A stretch of 64,000 nucleotides of DNA from Hyphomicrobium sp. (GCA_030148725.1 JASBSU010000043.1:1-64000), one strand, 5' to 3'. Shown: positions 47,302 through 56,381, numbered from the stretch's first letter. Notes: generated by a model not told the origin, from the letters alone. Numbers and translations: made by a program.

Positions 47302-47850
47302 GTGTTCAACACCGACAACAACAACGGCCTGCCGCAGCCCAAGCTCGGCCCCACGCCCTTCGGCAACGGCGCCGCGCCGAACCCGGCCCAGCGCACAGCG
47401 CCATCGCCGTTCGAGAAGGCCGCATCATCACCATCCGGCACGTCGGTGATCGGCACCGATCTCACCATTCTCGGCGACCGCATCACCATCATTTCCGCCA
47501 ACAAGCTTCAGGTGGACGGCGACGTACGCGGCAACGTTCACGGCAAGCAGGTGGTTATCACGGAGGAAGGCTCGGTCGTCGGCTCGGTGTGCGCAGAGGC
47601 CATCGAGGTGCGGGGCGGCGTGCGCGGCTCGATCCGCGCCGTGACCGTGAAGCTGCTCGCCTCCGCACAGGTCGAAGGCGACATAACCCACCAGAAGCTC
47701 TCCATTGCCGAAGGCGCCGAGTTCGACGGCCGCATCAAGCTGTCCAAGGACGTCAGCGAGCTGATGCCCGTGCTCGATCCGGAGGTGCTGGAGCGCAATC
47801 GCATTGATGCCGGCGGCTTTGCCGCCACCGACCAGACGAGAGAAAACTAA
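47302..47850 (+). CDS. Bactofilin family cytoskeletal protein
   Basis: A 182-residue protein whose central domain (about 48-150) is the right-handed beta-helix of bactofilins (VIGTDLTILGDRITIISANKLQVDGDVRGNVHGKQVVITEEGSVVGSVCAEAIEVRGGVRGSIRAVTVKLLASAQVEGDI). N- and C-terminal flanks are disordered and Pro-rich, as usual. The GTG start at 47302 follows a perfect TAGGAGGTGA site; the frame upstream is noise. Bactofilins polymerise without nucleotide and place cell-wall or stalk/prosthecae enzymes, which fits a budding, prosthecate organism (inference). Confidence 0.9.
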   Translation: MFNTDNNNGLPQPKLGPTPFGNGAAPNPAQRTAPSPFEKAASSPSGTSVIGTDLTILGDRITIISANKLQVDGDVRGNVHGKQVVITEEGSVVGSVCAEAIEVRGGVRGSIRAVTVKLLASAQVEGDITHQKLSIAEGAEFDGRIKLSKDVSELMPVLDPEVLERNRIDAGGFAATDQTREN

Positions 47851-47871
47851 AAGAATTGATGGAGAGGAACC

Positions 47872-48273
47872 ATGACTTTGGCCGAGGCGCTCGCTGCCGA
47901 GCGCGAAAGAAGCCGCCGCGAATATGAGGAAGCGATCACAAGGCGGGAGGTTGGTCGAACGGTGCTGCAGGCACTCGCGCAGCGTCTCAATGCCGAACCA
48001 CTGCCGTCCTGGTTCTTTATCTCCAAGGGCGACGAGATTCTCGTCGCCCACACCAGGAACGGCGCAACGATGCGCCAGCACGTCGGCACATGGAGCGTTG
48101 CCGACGATATGCGTCTCGTCTTCGACGAGGACTCGACCGAATGGATTACCGCTGAAAGCTGCGCCCGTGTGCTCGATGAAGCCGTGAAGATCACGGCGCG
48201 GTTCATTCTCGCGCAGGAAAGCCGCTATCAGCCGGCCGTACGCGAGCTGACCCAGTTGCCGCAGCGCGCCTGA
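47872..48273 (+). CDS. Conserved-looking protein, unknown function
   Basis: A 133-residue soluble protein. The N-terminal 35 residues are a charged helix (LAEALAAERERSRREYEEAITRREVG), followed by an alpha/beta domain (PSWFFISKGDEILVAHTRNGATMRQHVGTWSVADDMRLVFDEDSTEWITAES). It starts 21 bases after the bactofilin stop with GGAGAGGAACC upstream, so co-transcription is likely. No family recognised. Confidence 0.72.
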   Translation: MTLAEALAAERERSRREYEEAITRREVGRTVLQALAQRLNAEPLPSWFFISKGDEILVAHTRNGATMRQHVGTWSVADDMRLVFDEDSTEWITAESCARVLDEAVKITARFILAQESRYQPAVRELTQLPQRA

Positions 48274-48293
48274 CGCTGCGGCGGCGCGTGCCG

Positions 48294-48596
48294 TTACTCG
48301 GCCGCGATCATCGCTTCGACGACGGCGTCATGCGTGGCGCCGTCCGTCTCACCGAGCATGCCGAGAGCGTGCAGATAAACTTCCAGCACCGCGTCCTCTT
48401 CCTGACGCTCCGTCGCGCTCTTCTTGCGCAGACGCACCACCTGGCGCAGCACCTTGACGTCGAAGCCCAGGCCCTTCGCCTCTAGAAACTTGTCGCGAAT
48501 GTCGCCGGCCAGCGCCTTCTTCTCTTCCTCAAGGCGCTCGATCTGCTCAACGAGCTGACGCAGCTGTTTCTGCGCTGAGACCTGTAGCGTCGTCAT
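48294..48596 (-). CDS. gapR: GapR/DUF2312 family nucleoid-associated protein
   Basis: A 100-residue helical protein ([69 protein letters not shown]). This is DUF2312, whose Caulobacter member GapR clamps overtwisted AT-rich DNA ahead of replication and transcription and helps topoisomerases. ATG at 48596 has GGAG 7 bases upstream. Alphaproteobacterial genomes often carry one or more copies. Confidence 0.9.
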   Translation of the reverse strand: MTTLQVSAQKQLRQLVEQIERLEEEKKALAGDIRDKFLEAKGLGFDVKVLRQVVRLRKKSATERQEEDAVLEVYLHALGMLGETDGATHDAVVEAMIAAE

Positions 48597-48780
48597 GCCT
48601 CTACTCCCCGCATGCTGATGAGCCAAAACGCTATTCGGGCCGCCTTGCCTCTTCAAGGCGAGCCGCCGATCCATCCAGAGGAATCTTGATTTGCTCCTGC
48701 GGCGTGTAGGTCACACTTGACGCTGCATCTCAACCCCACGCACTCGCACTTAGAGCGCCGCTCTTGTCAGCTCACCAACC

Positions 48781-48880
48781 CGCCGCCAAAGGCGGCAAGG
48801 GCGCAAGGCGCCCCGGCGCGAGCGCCGGCCATCAGCTCGCGCAACGACAGCCGCACACAATGCTTCCCGCCACTCGTGTC
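48781..48880. repeat. Triple-hairpin repeat, copy 3
   Basis: Hairpins GCCGCC/GGCGGC with loop AAA (48782-48796), GGGCGC/GCGCCC with loop AAG (48799-48813) and CGGCGC/GCGCCG with loop GA (48814-48827), then a tail ending CTCGTGTC. On the minus strand its first bases coincide with the TGA stop of the DUF1244 gene. About 11 kb from copies 1 and 2. Confidence 0.78.
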
Positions 48881-49181
48881 ACGACTTATGACTACTTCCG
48901 AGCTTCGCCAGCGCTTCGGGTGAAGCATCTTTCTGATAGCGCTGCTGCCATTCCTTGTAGGGCATGCCGTAGATCAGCGCCCGCGCCTCGTCCTTGCTCA
49001 ACGCGATGCCGCGTTCCCCAGCAGCTTCCTGGTACCAGTTCGACAGGCAGTTGCGGCAGAAGCCGGCGAGGTTCATCAGGTCGATGTTCTGCACATCCGT
49101 GCGCTCGCGCAGGTGCTGAACCAGCCTGCGGAACGCCGCTGCCTCGAGCTCCGTCGTCGTCGCTTTATCGATCTCGCTCAT
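48879..49181 (-). CDS. DUF1244 family protein
   Basis: A 100-residue soluble protein (EAAAFRRLVQHLRERTDVQNIDLMNLAGFCRNCLSNWYQEAAGERGIALSKDEARALIYGMPYKEWQQRYQKDAS). FCRNCL and the helix bundle are diagnostic for DUF1244, found across proteobacteria; function unknown, the two close Cys could bind a metal. Its ATG overlaps the stop of the upstream N-formylglutamate amidohydrolase-like gene by 4 bases, so the two are translationally coupled. Confidence 0.88.
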   Translation of the reverse strand: MSEIDKATTTELEAAAFRRLVQHLRERTDVQNIDLMNLAGFCRNCLSNWYQEAAGERGIALSKDEARALIYGMPYKEWQQRYQKDASPEALAKLGSSHKS

Positions 49182-50050
49182 GTTCCGCTCCTGTGCGTAT
49201 AGGGAGGTGTCCCCTCGCTGTCGGTGTGCGAGCCGAAGTACTGCACGCGCGCCATTGCCTCGCGAACGTCGGAGCGCGCGAACACCGCCTCGACCGCGCC
49301 GGCGAGCCGTTCGGCCCACGCGAGCTGCCCTTCTTCCGTGCGGATGAGGTCCTGGCGAATTTCGATGATGGTGTGCGCCAGCCCGCGCCGCGTACCGTGC
49401 TGCCACATGCAGTCCCCGGCGAGCTTGCCGTCATAGGGCTCATTCTCGCCGACCACGATGCCCTCGTCGCTGCGCAGCGCCTCGAGCAGCGGCACGGACA
49501 GGCGATAGTCCCGGTCCCACAGGATGGCCGCATGCCAGGGCCGCGGGACGCCCTTCCAGTTGTCGGTGAAACTGTGGATCGACAGCAGTGCCGGAGGCAC
49601 CCCGGCCGCGACGCAGTCCTCGATCAGACCGTCGATCCTCTGGTGGTAGGGCGCATAGTACCGGCTGACGCGCTGCTCGCGCTCGCCCCCGTCGAGATGC
49701 CGGTTACCGGGAACCACGGCCCCGTCCGAGATGCGCATGATGAGCGTCGGGTCGTCCAACCCTCGGTTCGGGTCGATCAGCAGCCGCGAGAACCGCGTCA
49801 GGATGGCCGGTGCGTGCAGCATCCGCGCAACGTGTCGCGTCACCGCCGCCGCACCGACGTCATAGGCGATATGGCGTTCCAGCTCGGTCGGCGGCAGCCC
49901 CAGCGTCCCATACGGCTCCGGAATGGTGTTTTCCGCATGGTCGCACAGCAGCAGCAGACCGGCATCCAGTCGGCCGGGCAGTACCTGATAACTGTCAGTC
50001 AGGAGGGGGCCGTCGAGCTCCAGGGGGGCGCGGCCATTGGAATCTGGCAT
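49178..50050 (-). CDS. N-formylglutamate amidohydrolase-like protein (paralogue 1)
   Basis: A 290-residue protein of the HutG/N-formylglutamate amidohydrolase superfamily. The family shows as LLLCDHAENTIP, GAAAVTRHVARMLHAPAILTRFSRLLIDPNRG, and the late ENEPYDGKLAGDCMWQHGTRRGLAHTIIEIRQDLI with LLSIHSFTD holding a probable metal His. No histidine-use genes are adjacent. It is coupled to DUF1244, a pairing widely conserved in alphaproteobacteria. The start ATG at 50050 lacks a clear ribosome site. The second paralogue is at 55282. Confidence 0.85.
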   Translation of the reverse strand: MPDSNGRAPLELDGPLLTDSYQVLPGRLDAGLLLLCDHAENTIPEPYGTLGLPPTELERHIAYDVGAAAVTRHVARMLHAPAILTRFSRLLIDPNRGLDDPTLIMRISDGAVVPGNRHLDGGEREQRVSRYYAPYHQRIDGLIEDCVAAGVPPALLSIHSFTDNWKGVPRPWHAAILWDRDYRLSVPLLEALRSDEGIVVGENEPYDGKLAGDCMWQHGTRRGLAHTIIEIRQDLIRTEEGQLAWAERLAGAVEAVFARSDVREAMARVQYFGSHTDSEGTPPYTHRSGT

Positions 50051-50470
50051 GGCGGAAATATAGCCGCCTCGCCGCCTCGCGAAAACTCCCCGCGTCGCAG
50101 CGCCGCTTGACGACGCAATGGCATTTGCGCAAACCAGCGGCCGGGGCACGGGAACAAGGGAATGCAATTGACCGCAACAGCCGTTTCAGCGTCTCGATCG
50201 CGACTCGGCGGATGCGGGAAGATCGGCGACCGGCCCGCAGTTGCGGGTGCGGCCGGCCAGGTCCAATCGCAATGCCGCCAAGTTCCTGTAAAAGAAACGT
50301 TGCACCTATCTTTTCGGGACGAGCCACCCCGGCCCGTCCTCCCGATTAACTTTCGATCGCGCCGTTGCCGCAGGCACGGCGGCACAGTGCGCGCCAGACG
50401 CGCCTCGCCGCCAACTGCACGGCATGGGCGCGCAGAGCGGAACCAGGCTTTGGCCCAGCGCGGAAATCGG
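50051..50470. other. Intergenic region before the DUF1036 gene
   Basis: About 420 bases without a supported gene between divergent genes; the open frame here is the upstream extension of the DUF1036 frame. A small hairpin (GGACGAG...CCCGTCC, about 50318-50339) is visible, nothing more. Confidence 0.5.
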
Positions 50471-50899
50471 ATGCGGCATCGGTGGCCCAGGCAGGCCGCT
50501 TGCCTGATCTTGCCGATGCTCGCCTTCCCGGTCGAGGCCCATGCCGACTTGAAGCTCTGTAACTCGACATCCAGCCGTGTCGGCGTCGCCATCGGCTATC
50601 AGGATGCGACGGGATGGGCCACCGAGGGCTGGTGGAACATCGCTTCCCAGACCTGCGAGACCCTGCTCAAGGGCGCCGTGCCGAGCCGTTTTATTTACGT
50701 TCACGCCCTAGACTACGACCGCGGTGGCGAATGGATCGGCACGCACTACATGTGCACCGACGACAAGTCGTTTGCCATTCGCGGGGTTCAAGATTGTCAA
50801 ACGCGCGGCTTCAAGCGCACCGGTTTCTTTGAAGTGGATACGGGCGAGTCGCAGGAGTGGACCATCCGCCTCACCGACCCCGAGGCGAGTGAAAAATGA
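50471..50899 (+). CDS. Exported DUF1036 protein
   Basis: A 142-residue exported protein. The signal peptide (MRHRWPRQAACLILPMLAFPVEAHA) precedes the DUF1036 domain (LKLCNSTSSRVGVAIGYQD...WATEGWWNIASQTCETLLKGAVPSRFIYVHALDYDRGGEWIGTHYMCTDDKSFAIRGVQDCQTRGFKRTGFFEVDTGE) with four conserved Cys likely forming disulfides. Function unknown. Its stop overlaps the pyk start by 4 bases, a DUF1036-pyk coupling common in Hyphomicrobiales. Confidence 0.87.
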   Translation: MRHRWPRQAACLILPMLAFPVEAHADLKLCNSTSSRVGVAIGYQDATGWATEGWWNIASQTCETLLKGAVPSRFIYVHALDYDRGGEWIGTHYMCTDDKSFAIRGVQDCQTRGFKRTGFFEVDTGESQEWTIRLTDPEASEK

Positions 50900-52341
50900 G
50901 ACGCAAAAGAAGGGTCAAGGTCGTCGCGACCCTGGGGCCCGCCTCCTCTGCAACAGAGATGATCGAGCGGCTTTTCCTGGCCGGCGTCGACGTCTTCCGC
51001 ATCAATATGAGCCACTCCTCGCACGATACTGCACGCGCGCTGCAGAATTCGGTGCGTTGGGTCGCTAAGCGCCACCGCCACCCGATCGGCATTCTGGCTG
51101 ACCTGCAGGGTCCCAAGTTCCGCGTCGGCGAGTTTGCGGGCGGCCGCGTATTCGTGAACGACGGCGCCATCTTCCGCTTCGATCGCACCGAGAAGCCCGG
51201 AAGCTCCGAATCCGTCCACCTGCCACACCCGCAGATCTTTGCGGCCGTCGAGCCAGGCCATGTGCTGCTGCTCGACGACGGCAAGCTGCGCATGCGCGTC
51301 ATCGAGAAGAAGAACAATCAGATCGCCGCAGAAGTGCTGGTTGGCGGTGCATTGTCTAGCCGCAAGGGCATCAGCCTTCCCGACACGCTGCTGCCGGTTG
51401 GCCCGCTCACTGAGAAGGACCGCTCCGATCTCGCCTACATGCTGAAGATCGGCGTCGACTGGATCGCGCTGTCGTTCGTGCAGCGCGGCGAAGACGTCCA
51501 CGAGGTCCGCAAGATGGTCGGCGACCGCGCCGCCATCCTCGCCAAGATCGAGAAGCCCTCCGCCATCGCCGACCTCGACGCGATCGTGGCTGCCGCCGAC
51601 GGCATCATGGTTGCCCGTGGCGACCTGGGCGTCGAGATGCCGGTGGAGCGCGTGCCTGGCCTGCAGAAGCAGATCACGCGCACCGCGCGCAACGCCGGCA
51701 AGCCGGTAGTCGTCGCGACGCAGATGCTGGAGAGCATGATCTCCTCGCCGATGCCGACGCGCGCCGAGGTATCCGACGTCGCCACCGCCGTGTTCGACGG
51801 CGCCGATGCCGTGATGCTGTCCGCTGAATCCGCCGTCGGCCAGTACCCGATCGAGGCGATCCAGATGATGGACCGCATCGCCATCGAGGTGGAGGCGGAC
51901 CCTGGCTATCCCGCCATCATCCACGCGACGCAAACAACCCCGCAGCCCACCGGCGCCGACGCCATCGCGACGGCCGCATACGCCATCGCCGACACGGTGA
52001 AGCTGTCGGCGATCGTCTGCTACACCGCCACGGGATCGACCGCGCTGCGCGTCACCCGCGAGCGCCCGAACCTGCCGGTCATGGGGCTGACGCCCGTGGA
52101 ATCGACCGCCCGCCGGCTGTCGCTAGTCTGGGGCCTGCATTCGGTCATGACGGGCGACCCGGCAACGCTCACCGATATGGTCAGCAAGGCCTGCCGGATC
52201 GCGTTCGATGAGGGCTTCGTGCCGCCTCACGGCGGTGTCCTCATCACGGCTGGCGTGCCGTTCGGCTCGCCCGGAGCCACCAACATGATCCGCATCGCCT
52301 TCGTCGACGAGCACGGCGCCCCCTCGACCGAAGTCCGCTAG
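50896..52341 (+). CDS. pyk: Pyruvate kinase
   Basis: A 481-residue glycolytic enzyme turning PEP and ADP into pyruvate and ATP. The signatures RVKVVATLGPAS, FRINMSHSS, the active-site helix IAILAKIEKPSAIADLDAIVAAADGIMVARGDLGVEMP with catalytic Lys, and VVATQMLESM are present. Length fits bacterial type II. It follows DUF1036 with an ATGA overlap. Confidence 0.96.
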   Translation: MRRKRRVKVVATLGPASSATEMIERLFLAGVDVFRINMSHSSHDTARALQNSVRWVAKRHRHPIGILADLQGPKFRVGEFAGGRVFVNDGAIFRFDRTEKPGSSESVHLPHPQIFAAVEPGHVLLLDDGKLRMRVIEKKNNQIAAEVLVGGALSSRKGISLPDTLLPVGPLTEKDRSDLAYMLKIGVDWIALSFVQRGEDVHEVRKMVGDRAAILAKIEKPSAIADLDAIVAAADGIMVARGDLGVEMPVERVPGLQKQITRTARNAGKPVVVATQMLESMISSPMPTRAEVSDVATAVFDGADAVMLSAESAVGQYPIEAIQMMDRIAIEVEADPGYPAIIHATQTTPQPTGADAIATAAYAIADTVKLSAIVCYTATGSTALRVTRERPNLPVMGLTPVESTARRLSLVWGLHSVMTGDPATLTDMVSKACRIAFDEGFVPPHGGVLITAGVPFGSPGATNMIRIAFVDEHGAPSTEVR

Positions 52342-52430
52342 AGCGACACCGCGTCTCCCGGCGGTCGGAAATTACGCGTTTTTCGCAGTTGCGAACGCGT
52401 GCTAGCCTCTGGCGTGGCCGGAGGGGCAAC

Positions 52431-53420
52431 GTGTTCTTCGAAAGTCGCATCTTTCGCCGGTGGTACATCGGCATGATGACGCTGTGGCTGGTGCTGTTCA
52501 CCAGCCTGAGCAACCTGCCGTTCCTGCTTGAGCACTGGTACTACCCGGCAATCATGGTCCTTGGCGCGTTCGTCGCCGGCCTGACGCCAGAGGGCGGCGG
52601 CGCCGTTGCCTTCCCGGTGCTCAGCATCTTCCTCGACGTCGATCGCACCATGGCGCGCGACTTCAGCCTCATGATCCAGAGCATCGGCATGACCAGCGCC
52701 AGCATCTGGCTGCTGAGCCGCAAGAACGCACCGCTGCGCGCCTATGCGCCGGTGCTGTGGTTCATCCCGATCTGCTTCGTCGGCTTCGTGTTCGGCATGA
52801 ACACGCTCCAGCACATACCCGTCTACGTGATCCAGGCTTTGTTTCTGAGCCTCATCCTGACCTTTGCGCTGGCGTATATCGTCAGCAAACACCGCGGCAC
52901 CGGACTGATCCTGCCCGCCAACTTAGGCCTGACCGACCGCGCCCTGCTGTGCCTCATTCTTTTCGCCGGCGGCATATGCGCCAGTCTGTTCGGCACCGGC
53001 GCTGACATCGTGCTCTACACGCTGCTCGTCACCCGTTTCCGCATGGACGAGAAAATCGCCACCCATCAGAGCATCATGCTGATGGCAGCGATCAGCGTGC
53101 TCGGCTACGGCTACCGCTTCTTCTGGGATCAGTCGCTCACCCAATACCAGGTGCAGACGTGGCTGTGCGCGTACCCGGTGGTGCTCTTCATGGCGCCGTT
53201 CGGCAGTTACATTCTGAGCAAGCTCAACGTGGAATGGATGCTGCGCGGCATCGTCCTGCTCAACATCTTCCAGATGGCGTACTTCAATCTGAAGGCACCG
53301 ACCCTCGCAAAGCTTGGCTACTCGGCCGGCTTCTCGGCGATCTTGTTCATGGTGTTCTGGTTCACGCTTGCGCGTCTCGCACGGCAAGCGCCCGGCGAGG
53401 CAAAGTTGCAGACCACCTGA
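52431..53420 (+). CDS. TauE/SafE family (TSUP) membrane protein
   Basis: A 329-residue polytopic protein with eight to nine hydrophobic segments. The motifs GAFVAGLTPEGGGAVAFPVLSI (TSUP repeat 1) and LILFAGGICASLFGTGADIVLYTLL (repeat 2) define the TauE/SafE family, carriers of sulfite, sulfoacetate or similar anions; substrate unassigned. A GTG start at 52431 is chosen because GGAGGGG lies 4-5 bases before it. Confidence 0.82.
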   Translation: MFFESRIFRRWYIGMMTLWLVLFTSLSNLPFLLEHWYYPAIMVLGAFVAGLTPEGGGAVAFPVLSIFLDVDRTMARDFSLMIQSIGMTSASIWLLSRKNAPLRAYAPVLWFIPICFVGFVFGMNTLQHIPVYVIQALFLSLILTFALAYIVSKHRGTGLILPANLGLTDRALLCLILFAGGICASLFGTGADIVLYTLLVTRFRMDEKIATHQSIMLMAAISVLGYGYRFFWDQSLTQYQVQTWLCAYPVVLFMAPFGSYILSKLNVEWMLRGIVLLNIFQMAYFNLKAPTLAKLGYSAGFSAILFMVFWFTLARLARQAPGEAKLQTT

Positions 53421-53463
53421 TCTGAGAAATGGCTCCGGCGACGCGGGTGCGCCGCCGTTGCGC

Positions 53464-54177
53464 TCAGATCCCCTGGCCCTCGACCTCGACCGAGAGCTCC
53501 TCGACGGCCGACTTGGCGCCGTCCTGGTAGGGGTTGATCTTGAGGATCTCTTTGTAGGCCTGCAGCGCCGGCTTCTTCTGCCCGGTCTCGCGCAGGATGC
53601 GCGCCAGGCCTTCGAGCGCCTTGAAGTGGTTGGGATCGAGCGCGAGCGCACGCCGCAGATCGCCGACCGCGCCTTCGTAGTTGTTCTGCATGAACTGGAC
53701 GTAGGCGCGGCGGTTCCAGCCCTCGGCATAGTCGGGGGCGAGTTCGGTCACGGCATCGAGGAATTGCAGCGCCAGTTCCGGTTTCTTGTCGTTGATGGCC
53801 TTCGCCGAGCGGCTCATCAAAAGGCCGACCGTATCGCTGCCGGACTGCTGCCAGAGCGCCTCGATGGCGTCAGCGATGGGTGCTGCCTCGGTGGCGTCCT
53901 GGGCTTTGCCGAGGTGCGTGTAGAGCTCGGCGAGCAAAGCCTCGCGATCCTGCGGCACCTCCTCCGCCTGCGGCTTCGGCTTGGCGCCGGGAAATTCGGC
54001 GCCCGGCAAGGCCGGCACAGGTGGCAGGTCGTTATGAGGCGCGGGTAGAGGCTTGAGCTGCTCGCTGCCCGGCAGTCCCTGCGCGATGGCAGGCGACGGC
54101 TCAACGGAAAAGCCCGCTACCGCGAGCAGGCCCGAGAGGACGAGAGCAGAGGTAAGACGAAGCATGGGGCTGCGCAT
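53464..54177 (-). CDS. Exported TPR-repeat protein
   Basis: A 237-residue periplasmic protein. The signal peptide (LTSALVLSGLLAVAGFSVEPSPAIA) is followed by a Pro-rich linker and three TPR units in the C-terminal half (AEGWNRRAYVQFMQNNYEGAVGDLRRALALDPNHFKALEGLARILRETGQKKPALQAYKEILKINPYQ). TPRs mediate protein contacts; partner unknown. Lies 62 bases before rpmJ on the minus strand when read by coordinates, but reads away from it. Confidence 0.82.
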   Translation of the reverse strand: MRSPMLRLTSALVLSGLLAVAGFSVEPSPAIAQGLPGSEQLKPLPAPHNDLPPVPALPGAEFPGAKPKPQAEEVPQDREALLAELYTHLGKAQDATEAAPIADAIEALWQQSGSDTVGLLMSRSAKAINDKKPELALQFLDAVTELAPDYAEGWNRRAYVQFMQNNYEGAVGDLRRALALDPNHFKALEGLARILRETGQKKPALQAYKEILKINPYQDGAKSAVEELSVEVEGQGI

Positions 54178-54239
54178 CCATCAAACATAGGACGCTGCAG
54201 CGTAGGCGTCAAAAGGCGGCGAAGATACGCCGCCGACGA

Positions 54240-54365
54240 TCAACCCTGCCGCGCTTTGAAGCGCTTCTGCACCTTGTTGATGATGTACACCTTGCCCTTG
54301 CGACGGACGAGGCGGTTGGCGCGATGACGGCCGCGCAGCGATTTCAACGAATTCCGGACTTTCAT
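54240..54365 (-). CDS. rpmJ: Ribosomal protein bL36
   Basis: A 41-residue large-subunit protein, [20 protein letters not shown]... ending [11 protein letters not shown]. It is the zinc-free form: the four zinc ligands of the C+ bL36 are replaced (no Cys at all), like E. coli YkgO and the usual form in alphaproteobacteria. Too short for standard gene finders. The ribosome site is weak. Confidence 0.95.
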   Translation of the reverse strand: MKVRNSLKSLRGRHRANRLVRRKGKVYIINKVQKRFKARQG

Positions 54366-54425
54366 TTCAACACCGAGTGGCAAATGACCTAGCGCGCAGT
54401 TGGCCTGGGCTGCGTGCAACAGAAG

Positions 54426-54500
54426 TGGTGGGCGCGACAGGGATCGAACCTGTGACCCCTACCATGTCAAGGTAGTGCTCTACCGCTGAGCTACGCGCCC
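54426..54500 (-). tRNA. tRNA-Val (GAC)
   Basis: On the minus strand the acceptor stem GGGCGCG/CGCGCCC, D-arm GCTCAGCGGTAGAGC, anticodon stem CTACC/GGTAG with loop TTGACAT (anticodon GAC) and T-arm CAGGTTCGATCCCTG form a full cloverleaf; the CCA end is encoded. Confidence 0.97.
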
Positions 54501-54572
54501 CAGAGGCGCGGTTCTATGCGTTCGCCCCCGTCAAGGTCAACAGCTGATTGCAGGGTGCGGCGAACTCTTGCG

Positions 54573-54959
54573 TCAGGCCGCCAGCAGCCTGTCGACTTCC
54601 CGCACCAAATCCTTGAGATGGAAGGGCTTGGAGAGGACTCGGGCGTCCTTCGGGGCAGCCGTGTCGCTGTTGAGGACGACCGCCGCAAAGCCGGTGATGA
54701 ACATGATCTTGAGGTCGGGATCGAGCTCGCTGGCGCGCCGGGCGAGTTCGATTCCATCCATCTTCGGCATGACGATATCGGTGAGGAGCAGGGTAAACGG
54801 CTCCGATTTGAGGCGCTCGAATGCCTCTTCACCGTTCGGGAATGCGATGACGTCGTAGCCGGCCTTCTTCAAGGCCCGAACCAAGAAGCTGCGCATCGAG
54901 TCGTCGTCTTCGGCGAGCAGGATGCGGGAGATCGTTACGCTGGAAGGCTTTGCGGTCAT
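54573..54959 (-). CDS. cpdR: CpdR-like single-domain response regulator
   Basis: A 128-residue receiver domain with the acidic pocket EDDD (17-20) and phosphorylation site D61 in LLTDIVMPKMDG. The C-terminus (GFAAVVLNSDTAAPKDARVLSKPFHLKDLVREVDRLLAA) is the signature of CpdR, which in Caulobacter, when unphosphorylated, brings CtrA and PopZ-like targets to the ClpXP protease at the cell pole and so times the cell cycle; phosphate comes from the CckA-ChpT relay. It is the only gene of that relay in the window. Confidence 0.92.
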   Translation of the reverse strand: MTAKPSSVTISRILLAEDDDSMRSFLVRALKKAGYDVIAFPNGEEAFERLKSEPFTLLLTDIVMPKMDGIELARRASELDPDLKIMFITGFAAVVLNSDTAAPKDARVLSKPFHLKDLVREVDRLLAA

Positions 54960-55281
54960 GGCTACTCTGGAACTGTTCGATCAACGCATTCGGCCGAGCG
55001 CCGAGCGAGGCTCGACTGTTGTTCGACTATAGTAAACGGGAGGTGAAACTTTTCGCAGCTAAGCTGACGAAGTTCGTTCCCCCACCCTGGGACTATCAGC
55101 CTAGCGCGCCCCGGTGGACATATTGCGGCGGCGTTGGCACAGTGAGCAAGGGCGATGGTATCGTTTGTGACGCATTGTCCTGCCGGTGCGATCTTTGGGC
55201 TTCGATTTCGCCGCCGGCCTGTGCCGTGACGAGCTGCTGCAATCAGTCGATCCAGCGAGCAATAAGGACAGCGCAAGAAGC

Positions 55282-56181
55282 ATGCCTTTCCGCGACGGTC
55301 CCGCTATTCCTGCGGATCTTCTCCCGCCGTTCGTCGTAAGCGCACCCAAGACGCCGGTGGCGCCGTTCGTCCTGTGCTCGCCGCACTCCGGGCGCACCTA
55401 TCCCGAGAGCTTTATCGAACAGTCGCGGCTGAGCCCGCTTTCTCTCCGCAAATCCGAGGACTGCTTCGTAGACGAGCTGTTTGGGCCGGTCGCCGATATC
55501 GGCGTGCCGCTGATCGCTGCCCGATTTCCGCGCGCCTTCCTCGACGTTAACCGAGAACCTTACGAGCTCGACCCCGAGCTGTTCCTGGGACCGCTGCCCG
55601 ATTTCGCCAATACGCAGTCCGTGCGCGTCGCCGGCGGCCTCGGCACGATCGCGCGCATCGTTGCGGATGGCGAAGAGATTTACCGTGGACGGCTGCAGCT
55701 CAGCGACGGCATAGCGCGCATCGAGCACCTGTACGTGCCCTTCCACACCGCCCTTCGCGAACTGATCGAAGCAACCCGCAAGCGCTTCGGCTACGCGATC
55801 CTCATCGACTGCCATTCGATGCCTTCGGCCTCCATGGCGCCCAGCGGCGGTCCGCGACCTGACATCGTGCTCGGCGACCGGTTCGGCGCATCCGCCGATA
55901 GCCGCATCACCCGCTACCTCAAGGATGCACTGACGGCGCTCGACTACGAGGTGCACATGAACCGGCCTTACGCCGGTGGCTATATAACGGAGCACTACGG
56001 GCGCCCGTCGCGTAACGTTCACGCCGTGCAGATCGAGATCAATCGCGGGCTTTACCTCGATGAGTTGACGCTGCGTCCGACGGCAGGTTTCGACGAGCTG
56101 CAACGGGATCTGCTCAGCCTGGCGGCGCCGCTGTTCAACGACCTGCCTGCGCTGCTCGAACATCGCGCAGCCGCGGAGTAG
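55282..56181 (+). CDS. N-formylglutamate amidohydrolase-like protein (paralogue 2)
   Basis: A 299-residue member of the same superfamily as the gene at 49178. Motifs: FVLCSPHSGRTYPESF (metal His), FPRAFLDVNREPYELDPELF, YAILIDCHSMPS, IVLGDRFGASAD, and HMNRPYAGGYITEHYGRPSRNVHAVQIEINRGLYLDE with a probable catalytic Glu. It is closer to true HutG-type N-formylglutamate amidohydrolase, yet no hut genes are adjacent. It lies divergent from cpdR, a neighbourhood conserved in the order. Confidence 0.87.
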   Translation: MPFRDGPAIPADLLPPFVVSAPKTPVAPFVLCSPHSGRTYPESFIEQSRLSPLSLRKSEDCFVDELFGPVADIGVPLIAARFPRAFLDVNREPYELDPELFLGPLPDFANTQSVRVAGGLGTIARIVADGEEIYRGRLQLSDGIARIEHLYVPFHTALRELIEATRKRFGYAILIDCHSMPSASMAPSGGPRPDIVLGDRFGASADSRITRYLKDALTALDYEVHMNRPYAGGYITEHYGRPSRNVHAVQIEINRGLYLDELTLRPTAGFDELQRDLLSLAAPLFNDLPALLEHRAAAE

Positions 56182-56381
56182 GCACCACGACCATTACCCA
56201 CGTCGTTGCAAAGCTATGCAAAAATTTCATGCTGCAACGCAGCAATTATTGGAGCGAATGACCGCGGCAGGGTTCGTTCCAGGCGTACGCAGTCGATGCC
56301 AGGAGTTACGGCGGCAGCCAGCCGACTGCCCCCGAAGCCCTTCCGCGCAGGTTCCGCAGCGGTGGAAGGGGAGCGGGCAAG

